From Gryganskiella cystojenkinii (taxonomy: Eukaryota; Mortierellomycota; Mortierellomycetes; Mortierellales; Mortierellaceae), in the NCBI GenBank assembly GCA_015852425.1, contig JAAAIG010000338.1, forward strand, positions 1 through 34,402: a DNA stretch of 34,402 nucleotides. Reading direction: 5' to 3'. Below, piece after piece: positions 23,580 through 33,800 of this stretch (position 1 is the first letter of the stretch; each line of letters starts with the position of its first letter). The position numbers were made by a program, and so were the translations under genes. The notes below the pieces were generated by a model. The model made no database searches, had not been told where the DNA came from, and saw only the letters and a list, made by a program, of their open reading frames with translations.

Positions 23580-24249
23580 GCATATATCATTTCATCGTGT
23601 TTGTTCTTCACTGCTGGCTGATCCTTTTCTTCCAATCTGGAACCTATCCTGGATCGCGTGCTTGTTTTTTCTTTCTTTACGGCCCGGAACTTCCTTTTCG
23701 ATCTCAAAATATCTGACAAAGACTAAGAGACACCCGAAAGGAAAGAAAGCCCGACGATTTTTTTTATGGTTTGTGCACATTTATTTTTCACAGGCAAAGA
23801 GCAAAAAATCACTGTCTGGCAGTCAGTCTCACAGGCCACTCCCAGCCAACCCGACTCTCCTCCCCCGCACTGTGCGCCCTTTTCCCCTTCTGATCCAATT
23901 TGTCATTCTTTCTTTCGATCAAATACCCTCTCTCCTCTTCCCTCATTCTTTCATTACACTCTCCACTCTTTAATCATTCAAAACTCATTTAATCAGAATT
24001 AATTCATTCCGCCCGAGTGTCTATTTTGCACGTTCCTAGAATTCAGTAACCCTTTGCTCACATACAACTCTCCTCTCTTTCTCTTTTTCTTTCTCTCGTT
24101 CCTTTTGCTCACTCTGCTTCTTATCCATTCGTCTTTCTCTTCTTCTCTGTTCCGAACCCCCATTGGGAATCGCTCTTTTTAATCATCATTGATTCTCGAA
24201 CATCAATCAACATCGACATAGACAACAAAAAACACATATTCCGACAATC

Positions 24250-27200
24250 ATGACTTCATACTTCTCCTCCGCTGCTCAGCATGCAGCCCCTCAAAGGAGA
24301 AACTCCCTGCCAAGGCTCAGTTTGGACGAGGCCGATAGACACCAGTCCTCTTCGACTCAAACACATCAGCACGTCCTCCCCTCGCTCTCTTATGCTGCCG
24401 CTGCCGCCACCGCAGCCCATCACGAGAACAGCAGCCCCATCCACCACAACCTGATCCTTCAACAACAGGTCTTTGCCGACAAGAGCAATCGTCTTCTCAG
24501 TCTGATCCAGAACACAAAGGGTCTCCTGGAAGAGATCCGCGAGACCAATGCGACAAAGGCATGGCAGACTTATTACCCAAGTGTTCAGATCCCCTCGGTT
24601 GCTGCTGCTGCAGTCGCTGCCGCCAATGGCTCTGCACCCGGTCACCCTCTTCGTCGCTCCGCCTCCTTCCACCCCGAGGATGATGAGCGTTCCACTCCTG
24701 CCCAAGCTCGTCTCCAGCGTTCCTTCACCTCTGTCCCCAGCTCCCCTCAGCACCCTTCGACCCAAGAGTCTTCGACACCTTTGGTCGGCCGTCTCTTCCC
24801 CGAGTTGAACGTCCTCAAGTTGGACCTCAAGGTCGGCAACTATGCGACCGGTAACGATGCCCTCTTGCGTGGTCTCGAACGCAACACGATCGCTCATCTT
24901 TTGGATGGTCGTATCCAGTCCAGTGTCAAGCACCTCGATAACCTCTACCAACGTGTGTCGGACAAGAGCTCCAAGGTCCTTATTACTGGAGATTTGAATG
25001 CGGGCAAGTCCACGCTCGTGAACGCATTGATGCAACGCACCATCTTGCCCGTCGATCAACAGCCCTGCACCTCTTTGTTCTGTGAGGTCTTGGACTTTCA
25101 AGAGAATGAGGGCCAAGAGGCTGTCCATGCCATCAAAGATCCTTCCCTTTACGACCGTGAGGACCCCAACACCTTCACAGTTGTTGATATGCGCCATCTC
25201 GAGAAGTTTATGAACGACGTGATTGATGGCTATGAGGATTATGCCCAGGTCAAGGTTTACTGCAAGGATCGTCGTGAAGTCAATGACTCGTTGCTACACA
25301 ATGGAGTCGTTGATATTGCGTTGATCGATTCACCGGGTCTGAACCGGGACTCTGTCAAGACCACGGCTCTTTTTGCTCGTCAGCAAGAGATTGATGTTGT
25401 CGTCTTCGTAGTCTCTGCTGAGAACCACTTTACGCTCTCTGTAAGTTTTTTTTTTTTTTTTTTTTTTTGGTTTTTTACCTCAGTACCTGCATATGACTCT
25501 TTTTTTTTATAATGATGCTCGCGTGTTTGCAACAACTTTTTTATGAGCTGTACTTTCTTTTCCCCTTTATTTCGTTCCCTTCACGCTCTATTATTGTGGC
25601 CTGAGTCTATGACTGGCTTGACGTAGCTGTGTGTGCGTGAATGTGTATGGGCATCCTGTGTTGGTGTGGGTGTGTGGAAGTGTGACCCATATAACATCGC
25701 TGGTACGACTTTTCAAGTAGCTCGTCAGGGTTAGTCATTAGTCATAGTGCGTGGCAATTTTTATTTTTTTACTTCAGGGCAGTAGCCTCTGTTCCTGTTT
25801 TTTTTGCGGGCCTTTGCTTCTCCCGGCTGCAACAAGAAATTTTCTATCGCGCCCCACCGTGCTCTGATGTCACCCACACTTCATTGTTGATTTCTTATGT
25901 GTGGCTCTCACCACCATTTTTTCTTCTCGAGGACCCAAAGATTTTTTCATGGGAACCCGATGCAGCTCTCTCCCAAGTTGTTTACACACCCATCAAGCGC
26001 GATTTTTTTCTTTCTTTTTCAATGCCAGCTACCCCTCCAACCGTCGGCTTTGTGCGACCTTGCTGTTGCGATGCCCCTGCCCTTTTTACATTCTCAGCTC
26101 GATCTCTTTTTTATTTTTGTCTGGGGAACGCGCGTGGGCGTCCTTCGATCTCATTTTGTTTTGTACGTTTACGACTTTACTAATACACATATCCCAATAT
26201 TTTTTTTAAAAAAAAAATAGGGCAAGGAATTCCTCTGGAACGCTGCCAACGAAAAGACTCACATCTTTATCGTCGTCAACCGCTTCGACTCGATCCGTGA
26301 CAAGGAGCGTTGCAAGCGCGTGATCCTCGACCAGATCAAGCAACTGTCGGCCAAGACTTACGAGGATGCCGATGAGCTCGTTCATTTCGTCTCTGCTGGA
26401 TCGTGCTTGCCCGAGAGCATCAAGGATGGTCAACTCCCTGCGGACTTTTTGAGACTCGAGGAGTGCCTCCGTTCGTTCGTCCTTGAGAAACGTTGCAAGT
26501 CCAAGTTGGCACCCGCCAAGGTCTATCTCGAGAACATTCTCAGCGACGTCAGCGTCCTTTCCGAGTCGAACCGTCAGATGGCCGCCGAAGAGTTGGCCAA
26601 GGTCCGTGCAGAGCTTGAGCGTGCAGAGCCTGAGTACCAGGGTACGTTGGTCCGCCGTGAGGTTGTTCTGGAACAGGTTGAGCGTCTTGCTGAGGAGACC
26701 TGCACCATGATCGATTCCATGACCCGTGAGAAGCTCAACAACGCTGTCGATGATATCGAAAGCTCTATCCAGGCTCTTGTTCCCTGGAACGGTCTTTTGC
26801 ACATTTGGCAGTACGCCAACGATGTGCGTTATGTCATGGCAGATCTCTTTGTCGACCGCGTCAAAAACTGTGAAGTCGAGGCCAAGGAGAAGACCAAGTC
26901 TGGTGTCAACGATATTCTTACCATCTCGGAGGATCCCGTTGCTGCCCCTACTGCTCAGATGGATGCGATGACGTTGTTCACCAAGCCTGATGGTAGCCGT
27001 ATCTCGACTGGTAAGCTCAAGGATGAGTTGTCTTTGGATTTCGCCGATATCTTTGAGGTCCAGGATAAGCTCGGTGTCGCGTCTGTCTCGCTCGGCGCCG
27101 TCACCATGTTCTCAAGCAAGGCTCTTGGCTACAAGTCCTTGATCCACAGTCTGTTTGATATCACCAACACTGTTGGTGTCTCGAACGTCCGCAAGTGGGC

Positions 27201-27573
27201 TGTCCCCGTTGTCACCGCTGCCGGTTTGGGTCTCTTGGTTTACATTGCCGCGGATATGAAGCATGCCCTGGCTCGCAAGACTGCCCGCAAGCTCCGTGCC
27301 CATGTTCGGGATTCGACCATGGTCCATAACGAGGCCATGCGTATCACCAAGGAGTGCCGTCGTGTCTTCAAGAGCAACGCCTGGGAGATCCAGAACCGAT
27401 TCCAAAAGGAGATTGAGGCTCATGAGCGTCGTCGGGCTGAACAGGAGAAGGCTGCCAAGGATGGTGAACAGGCTGTGGTCTACTTTGGCAAGGTCTTTGA
27501 TAAAGCTGACGAGCTGGCGCGTTGGGTGGCCGCTGTTGAGGTGGAAGTCGAGGAACGCAAGATCAAGGCATAA
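24250..27573 (+). CDS. FZO1: Mitofusin, outer-membrane fusion GTPase
   Basis: Dynamin-family GTPase that tethers and fuses mitochondrial outer membranes. Two exons, 24250-25440 and 26221-27573, give 847 residues (yeast Fzo1 855). Residues 1-180 are a variable Ala/Ser/His-rich region. The GTPase domain follows: G1 GDLNAGKST at 247-255, G2 Thr in QQPCTS (about 274), G3 DSPG at 360-363 and G4 NRFD at 417-420. A first heptad-repeat region lies after the G domain. A hydrophobic block ends in a clear membrane segment (WAVPVVTAAGLGLLVYIAAD, about 723-742), and a charged C-terminal coiled coil (to 847) would face the cytosol. The single 780-bp intron splits the G domain between switch II and G4. Codon use is strongly biased to C/G-ending codons. 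Confidence 0.96.
25441..26220 (+). other. Long FZO1 intron
   Basis: A 780-nt GT-AG intron, several times longer than most others in the window. It opens with GTAAG followed by a 23-T run (25446-25468), holds GT-rich simple sequence near 25630-25680, and ends with a TACTAATAC branch-point-like box (about 26178-26186) before the ATAG acceptor. No gene was recognised inside. Confidence 0.85.
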
Positions 27574-28309
27574 GCGAGTTTGCTTGCTTGCGTCGGTTTT
27601 CTTGTTTTTGTTCTGCCTTTTTTGCACTTTTACCCCTCCATTTTGATACCCACCCTTCACACCTCTCGTGTCTGAACAGCAAACAATCACTACTTTTTGC
27701 TCTTTCCTCCCCTTTTAAAAACGAACGAGGCGTTCGTCATTCGACGATGCACCACCATAGAAGATAGCACCCTTTGATCACGAAGGTGTTTGCTTCTGTT
27801 CATGAGTTGTCGTTCAAGACTCTTCTTTTTCGTTTTTGTGTTTTTATTATTGTATTTTTCTCTTTCTTTCTCTCTCTCTGTTCTTCCACACTCCCGCATT
27901 GTGTTTTGCTTTGATAGCGATAAGCCCTTCCATTCTTTTATTCATCCTCTTTCCTCATCGCCCACCCCCAAAAATATATTTATACAATTTTTTTTGTTTC
28001 GCAACTCGTAATAAAAAAAAAAAAAGATGTTTGTTGCCCTTAGCTTTGTTTCTTGCGTCGATTTTGTTCCGCTAGTATGATCGGCGTCATGGCCAGGCAC
28101 ACCGCACTACACGACACCTCTGACCAGAAATTCAAAGTCACGCAAAAGAGGTGTCCACACCCCTTAACCTCAGGACGCGCTTTTTTCTTGTGTCGACTTC
28201 TTTCGCTGCTGTCTGCGGTACCTCGTCAGTCATTGATGCATTAATTAGTTGCACTCATCACTCTTTGTTCCCTCTCAACACACCACCCTCTTATATATCC
28301 ATCTCGACA
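27574..28309. other. Intergenic, FZO1 to BIG1-like gene
   Basis: Holds the FZO1 3' UTR and the promoter of the next gene, both on the plus strand. A TTATATAT element at about 28291-28298 lies only some 12-19 bp before the next ATG, so it is unlikely to be that gene's TATA box. A CT-rich block spans about 27830-27960. No gene seen. Confidence 0.6.
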
Positions 28310-29827
28310 ATGCGCTCCTCGGTCTTGTTCACACTCTTACTCACAGCCGTCTACGAGGTCGCTGCCTTTGAAAAGACGAGCCCATTCCTTGCTTGGTCCT
28401 CCAAAGGGTAAAATTCGATCAACAAGCGACCTCTTTTTTACTCCTGGAATGTACAGGGGTCATGTGCTTTCTTTTTCTTGCGCATGCAGGGTCACGAACA
28501 TTGTTGCAAAAGCAAAGAAGGGCGACAGTCGAGACAGGACGATAACCTTTTTTCCTTTGAGGCATTAGACGGGAGGACCCAAGTTGAAACGAACGTTTGA
28601 CCAATAACTGATGCTTTCCTCTTCTGTTCTCACGACCATGTTGTAATAGATTGAATGCTGGCAAGGGTTTGGACACCCAGGTTATCTCTCCTCAGGACTT
28701 GAAGAATGGCGTGGTTGATCTGGTCGATTGCTCTCACAAGGCAATCTTGGTTGTTGACGAGGCCGAGGTAATTGAAGGCAGAAAGATGTCTACTGTTATG
28801 CTCGTCGAGTCCATTTGATGCAAACCCTTTTTCGCCACGTCGGGTCTAACGTTATGCTTTCTTGTACAACTAGCTTCATGCTTCAGACTTGGGTCGCAGT
28901 GGACGAAACAAGTTGAAGGTACGATATACTGGACAAGGAGAGATACGATGATGCATATGACCCAAAGGAAACATAAAGGAGCAAAAGCAAGCACAAAACC
29001 CAGGAACGATGGACTGACTCGGACTCGGACTCTTTTTTTTTTTTTTTTAATCGTGTCGTTGCCCGTTCGCGCTATTAGTACCAGATCCAGTCAGCAGAGA
29101 ATTCTTTCCAGATTCCGTTTGTTCAGGGCGCGATCGATCTCGAGTTGTTGGGAGAGACCCTCTCTCAAAAGTGCCATACACCCTTCTACGACATCAACTA
29201 CCACAGTGGTAAGAGCCATTTTTTTTTTTTATTGCAAGGACTGATGTTTATTTCTCAGGAACGAAAGTGCCTGTTTGCCTGATATCAATTTTATTAATTC
29301 CGTTTTTTTCTCTCTTTTACTTGCTTGGTTAATATGTAGATGCCGTCACCACGGCTGAGGGACCAGCAGTTTTTTACAAGAAGATGACCTCGGACTCTGT
29401 TGAGGAAAATGGTTAGTGACCGACAGTGCAAAGAACGGAGACATCAGATATTTTAGGTCGCCGAGAGTGAGCATCCTTTCTCTCTCTTCCCTTCAGGACG
29501 ATCGTTTTAACCATCTGTGAAATGTCGTTGTCTTGTTGATTAGATCAAACACTCGACACCGTCGTCTCGGAGATCCGCACCAAGTATCAGGACGACTTTC
29601 TTGTTTTGTTCTCGACTAGTCAGACAAAGCAATTCCAGAAACGACAAATCCCTGTCCCAGCACCAAGCAAAACACCCTCGGGATTGTTCCACGAGTACAC
29701 GTTCTTCTCTCAGGGAATCTTTATGGGTCTCTTGATTGCATTCATCGTCGTCCCCATCGCTATCGTTGGCATTTTCTGGAACCTGAGCGTGCAACAACCT
29801 CAGAGGTTCGAGAAGAAGCAGAACTAA
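28310..29827 (+). CDS. BIG1: Big1/Voa1-like ER membrane protein (V-ATPase S1-like)
   Basis: Type I membrane protein resembling fungal Big1 and the Voa1/Ac45 accessory proteins. These act in the ER in V-ATPase assembly or, for Big1, are needed for beta-1,6-glucan. Six exons, 28310-28407, 28650-28767, 28874-28918, 29079-29208, 29340-29411 and 29544-29827, give 248 residues. A signal peptide (about 1-19) is followed by the Big1-typical FEKTSPFLAWS. The lumenal domain is about 180 residues. Near the C terminus FFSQGIFMGLLIAFIVVPI begins the single TM, matching the Ac45/Voa1 TM domain. The protein ends in KKQN, an exact KKXX retrieval signal. One donor is GTTAGT. Assignment to the superfamily is firm; Big1 versus Voa1 is less so. 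Confidence 0.85.
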
Positions 29828-30936
29828 ACTGGACTCATTCTGGTCTGGGCTTTCCTCGCCTTTTTTTCTCCTCTCGTTGTCCTTTTAACCATCTTGTTCA
29901 TTACCACTTCCGTCCTCCAATCCAAACCACTATTCCCTACCTCATGCTAGCTGTTTTTAAAACTCGATTTTTCTTTGATGCCATTAAAGACGAATTGCCT
30001 CTTTGATCATATGTGACATGCTCTTTAGCCAAGAAACAACGCACGAGCGATATAGTCTGTCCAATCCAGATGACTCTTGCGTTCTGTACTCGATATAGCC
30101 ACTCATGAGCCTCAAGCCGTGAGTGTTGAATCGACAACCACCTCTACGCTGGCTACGGTCGATCAAACAGTTAAGCTCGTGTGTACCGAGTCGTAACGCG
30201 ATGACTTCTTGTCTTCGTTTTCGTCACATGTCTTGATTGTGACACAGCCATTGACCGTTCTATACATGTCTATTATGACACTCTCTAAACATTGCAGGTC
30301 ACCGCCTCCAGAGGAAATTGAACTTCACCACAGTACTCGCGCAAACGTAAGGTTTAGATTTCATATCGTCTGAACTATGGCGCGCAGGTTCCAGTTCATG
30401 GCATTAACCAGTCATTAATTGCCTGAGAAAATAATGGACGATCTAAAACCAGCTGACGAGCAGCGAGAACGGTTCAGTGTTGTCCTTCGTCTTGCCTACA
30501 AGGGTGCTGATTTGGGCGATGTCCATCCGAATCGGATCGGTCATTCCACAGGTCGAGGTAAACATAACTATCCATTCGCAGACCAAAATGTTGAGCCGTT
30601 TCTATTGTGCAAGTATTCTCCCTATATACTGATCATTGATGTCGCTGGTCGTAGGTCGTCGATGAGTTTTGCCCATGTGATCGACGATGTAAGGCTTTAT
30701 GACGTTGTTCTTGATTGTAATCATGGTCCTGCAGAGTTTTGCAACAAGGAACTGCAAGGGGCTTTCTGCCTGACTAGACCTCAGTCATGTCATGAAGTGT
30801 TGTGAGGGCTTTCTTGAAGTGAGTGTTGGCCAGAGGAGCGACCAACTGCTCGGGGATATATCAGTCCAGTTTTATCCCTTCATCCTCACTGAGGTTATAA
30901 AAAACAGAGGCCGCGGCATTGATTCTACTATCATTC
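29828..30936. other. Gene-poor stretch with degenerate open frames
   Basis: After the BIG1-like 3' UTR no convincing gene is seen. A 128-codon plus frame at 30419-30805 contains an ordered-looking segment (SPYILIIDVAGRRSSM) but no family match. The opposite strand also has short open pieces that may extend the decayed minus-strand gene to the right. Confidence 0.4.
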
Positions 30937-33066
30937 TTAGCCATGAAATGGTGGAGCATCTACAAATGTCGTGGGTTGGTGCTGCCAGAATACAAACAAG
31001 TGAAAACCTGCAGCACCCTTGTACATACCAAGTGCTCTTTGATCCAAATTTGGACCAGAGCTGTCCTGGTACAAGTGGGTTCTCCTCCCAGCGATCGTGA
31101 CTCCAAAGAATTGGTTGTGCCTACTGCAGCTGCTAACTGCAATTGGCAATTGGCACCCACCTAAACCTCTCCAGGGACAAGTCCGGATCGGACTTCACTA
31201 GCACCGACCACGCCAATGAACAAATGGCCAGCTTCTTCACGTTACCATCGACCTGGATGAGAAACGTCTCACCCCCGGGCAAGACTCGGTTGAACTGTGT
31301 GGGTCATCGCCTGGACATCTCCCATAGACCTCAGCCTTGAGGATGACAATGACTCGGTTACCAATCTGAATGACTGCTCCGTCCATACTCTACGCAATGC
31401 GGAGCCAAGAATCTCACTCGAAAGTCACAATAGGATATCCACGGGCATCACATCATACAGATCAGTCTTGAAGGCCTCCATATCATGGCGGCCCAGGGCT
31501 ACCGACGAAAGAATCTGTCATCTGTTTCTTCGAATGTTTCTGTTTCACTGCTCCCCTCTCGTGGCCGATCTCTCTGTGCTCTTCATCAATGGACTCCTTT
31601 GTCCCAAGCAGTGCCACCAGCCTCTGGCTCGTCGGTATATAATTCTCGTGAAGTTTGTCGATATGATGCTGTGAATCCACAATCGACTTGCTACATTCTA
31701 GATAGAAGGACAACACTTGCTATATCGTCCTCCGTTTCCTGAGGCGGTAAGGGGATCGCCCTGCTCTTCATCCCCGACAAACCACTCGACTTCGATCTTA
31801 CACTTTTCATCTGATGAGAGGGTTGAAGAATCGCAAGGCTCCTGAATTACACCCTTGCCGGGTTCACCGCTGACTGATACCTCTGACATGCTGTGTGCAT
31901 CGACTTCCTCATCCTTGACCGAGGACACTACCCTGTCAGATTTGATTTCGCGCTGATCAAGCTCTTCATCGTCGGCTGGAGCGAAACCGCCATCGGCCGT
32001 ATGTATCTCACCAGAATCGAGGTGTTTTCTTCCAGTGTGCAACCATAGCTAATCTTGATGACAATCTCCTTCCGTAGCTCGGAATGACGCGTTTCTCTTA
32101 CTGTAGTATCTCTTCATCCCGGTTACTGTGGGCTAGGAAGCTAAAACCCCCGGGTTTGCCCTTCTCTCTGAGATAAGGGACATTTAGCACAACATAGGAT
32201 GTCTTTTACCGTTTTCCAGCCTTATTGTAGCCGTGACAGGGACTCCTCTAGGTAGTCGAGATCCAATGTTAACTTTCATTGCTAGGGAAGGCCTTGGCGT
32301 CATCCACACTAAAGACGTTCACGGGTCCCCTTTGTGGCACGTATCCGAGCTAAGTCACGAAATCAAAGTCAGAGTGAAAATCATCGTCGCCTTCCGCCCT
32401 GGCCTGAAACATATACGCCCCGAATTTTGTTTACCCGAGAGTATGCAAAAGAGGGGTGGTGAGAACGAACGGGTCTGGGTAGCGGAGTGGACTTTTCGGT
32501 GCTTAACTGAAGATCCTATGCTGAGCAGGAGTGTGCGCCAGCTTACGCTGCGATTATAACTGTACAATCAAGGAAGACCCATCTACTCACTTGATCTCGC
32601 GCTTGAGTCCAGACCCGGTGTACACCTCGCAACCAAACGTTACACCGTCCTGTGACATTTGTATGTCCTCTGTGACAAATGTCCGATCAATCATCATCAC
32701 CCGTCAGTTCGAGGTGCGTGTAATGGTGGGTCTTAGAAAGTTTCTTTAACCAAAAGATGACTGATGCGTTCAAACTGACGCCAAGGAGAAAAAGAAAAGG
32801 GTGGAGAGCGATCGAGACAGAGAAGATTAGGAGCTCAAAAAAGTTGGGAACTCCCCTCCCGCCGTCATGTTGAGTACCTGTCGACAAATACTGACATGAG
32901 CACGGAACAGAGTCTTGGGAACGAAGCGATATTGCAATCCTGAACAAGAGTTAGTGGTAATATCCCAAGTCTGTAATAACAGGAGTTCCACAGATTGCTG
33001 GGAATTACAAAACGTAACTCGACTCCAATGCTTGTCGGTTGGGAGTTGGCCAAAGTGGAGAATCAC
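30937..33066 (-). pseudogene. Strongly decayed protein gene, family unknown
   Basis: Read on the minus strand, protein-like segments hand over from frame to frame in order. Around 33066-32878 one ends QYRFVPKTLF...SICRQ before a GTACTC donor. About 32696-32591 reads GVTFGCEVYTGSGLKREI before a GTGAGT donor. About 32520-32270 has in-frame stops at 32433-32431 (TAA) and 32352-32350 (TAG). Then come NIGSRLPRGVPVTATIRLEN (about 32273-32210), ELRKEIVIKISYGCTLEEN (about 32083-32020), an acidic Ser/Glu/Asp-rich part (32042-31743), a charged helical part with FYLECSKSIVDSQHHIDKL (31716-31483), AVIQIGNRVIVILKAEVYG (about 31380-31320), GETFLIQVDGNVKKLAI (about 31275-31225) and a last piece to 30937. 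At least five frameshifts and two stops break it. Both stops fit C-to-T changes of Gln codons. I cannot name the family. Confidence 0.42.
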
Positions 33067-33479
33067 GGTTGAAAAATTGTCGTGGAAGGCAAGGTCGACT
33101 AGTAGAGACGAGGAGGTTTGTTCCTGTCATTATTACTCAGTAGTTCCGTTTCTTGACGTCTGCCCTTGAGCCACTTTCGCTGAGGGACGAAATGAGTCGA
33201 GCACATCAAGTGTAGAACGAGGTGGGCAAACTACTTGGCGGTGGCACAGGTCAGACATACGGAGAAAGAGCCCTGGAACGGATGGCGGAGGAGGGGGAGG
33301 GGGTTTGTTCTTCGCAGGCATGGCGGGTTCTCTTTCTATTTTCTGATACAGTAGTGAACAACGTGCATGGAACGGATGGTGGTTGCGTGAGGGGTAGAGA
33401 AGAAGGGGACGAGGAGAAAACACGACCAAGTAAAAAAAAGCGCTTGAGAGTCAAAAAATTGTTCCGATGCAAAAAGATT
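33067..33479. other. Short gene-free stretch
   Basis: Contains a G-rich run (about 33288-33303) and open frames with no family signature. No feature is supported besides the Pol III terminator at its right end. Confidence 0.5.
33471..33475 (-). terminator. Pol III terminator of tRNA-Ile
   Basis: TTTTT on the minus strand, four bases after the tRNA 3' end. Confidence 0.8.
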
Positions 33480-33551
33480 GCTCGACACAGGGATCGAACC
33501 TGTGACCTTTGCGTTATTAGCACAACGCTCTACCGACTAAGCTAGCCGAGC
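33480..33551 (-). tRNA. tRNA-Ile (anticodon AAT)
   Basis: A complete 72-nt nuclear tRNA without intron or encoded CCA. The acceptor arm GCTCGGC pairs with GTCGAGC (one G-U). D arm GCTTAGTCGGTAGAGC. The anticodon stem TTGTG/CGCAA flanks the loop CTAATAA, giving anticodon AAT for isoleucine. T arm ACAGG-TTCGATC-CCTGT. A and B boxes are intact and a T5 terminator follows. Confidence 0.96.
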
Positions 33552-33605
33552 TTTTCTAACTAAAAATATTGGATATTAATATATCAACCAACCAACATTT
33601 ATCTT

Positions 33606-33641
33606 CACGTGATGGAATTTCACGTGCTTTGATGTCACGTG
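33606..33641. promoter_or_regulatory. Triple CACGTG array with exact 15-bp spacing
   Basis: CACGTG occurs at 33606-33611, 33621-33626 and 33636-33641, each separated by nine bases. The outer copies read TTCACGTGA and GTCACGTGA, close to the Cbf1/bHLH consensus. The array lies between the tRNA-Ile 5' side and the tRNA-like element. Confidence 0.6.
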
Positions 33642-33689
33642 AGATCACAAAAAAAAAAAAAAACTCGAAACTCAAGAACGAAAACGACA

Positions 33690-33800
33690 TAGGCGGGCGA
33701 GCCTAACGTAACGGTCTAAAGCGCTTGCTTTTTACCACTCCATGTTGAAGCTTCCAGGGAACAGTGCTACGGATTCTAGGTTCGAATCCGGGTTGGTGCG
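33690..33800 (+). other. tRNA-like Pol III element, degenerate
   Basis: A perfect B box GGTTCGAATCC (33779-33789) lies about 75 bp downstream of a tRNA-Leu-like D-arm/A-box (ACGGTCTAAAGCGC, about 33711-33724). The T stem has one mismatch and no complete acceptor or anticodon stem can be formed, so it is not a normal tRNA. It may be a tRNA pseudogene or the head of a tRNA-derived SINE; a second, weaker T-arm-like GGTTTCAAGTCC lies at 33896-33907. Confidence 0.4.

Larger units (their letters stand above)
21898..24249. promoter_or_regulatory. Bidirectional promoter region, MTM1 / FZO1
   Basis: A 2.35-kb divergent spacer. The plus strand is purine-rich from about 22190 to 22560 and pyrimidine-rich from about 22800 to 24190, so each gene has a CT-rich leader in its own sense. 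The compositional switch at about 22570-22790 is the likely promoter core and contains the palindrome TGACGTCA. A 10-N gap interrupts the purine block. A CT microsatellite lies at about 23560-23579. No coding sequence is supported; an intron in the FZO1 5' UTR is possible. Confidence 0.6.

Noticed and set aside
24256..25197. 313-codon minus-strand frame antisense to FZO1
   Set aside because: FZO1 is unambiguous on the plus strand with all G motifs. Its biased codon use leaves the reverse frame open.
25505..25610. Box C/D snoRNA in the FZO1 intron
   Set aside because: ATGATGC and CTGA are present about 90 nt apart, but the C box has a mismatch and no terminal stem can be formed.
30419..30805. 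128-codon plus frame as an intact gene
   Set aside because: No recognisable family or good start context, and it sits beside a decayed gene on the other strand. Kept only as a mention.
33690..33800. Functional tRNA-Lys or tRNA-Leu
   Set aside because: The B box is perfect, but the acceptor and anticodon stems cannot be closed, even allowing an intron.
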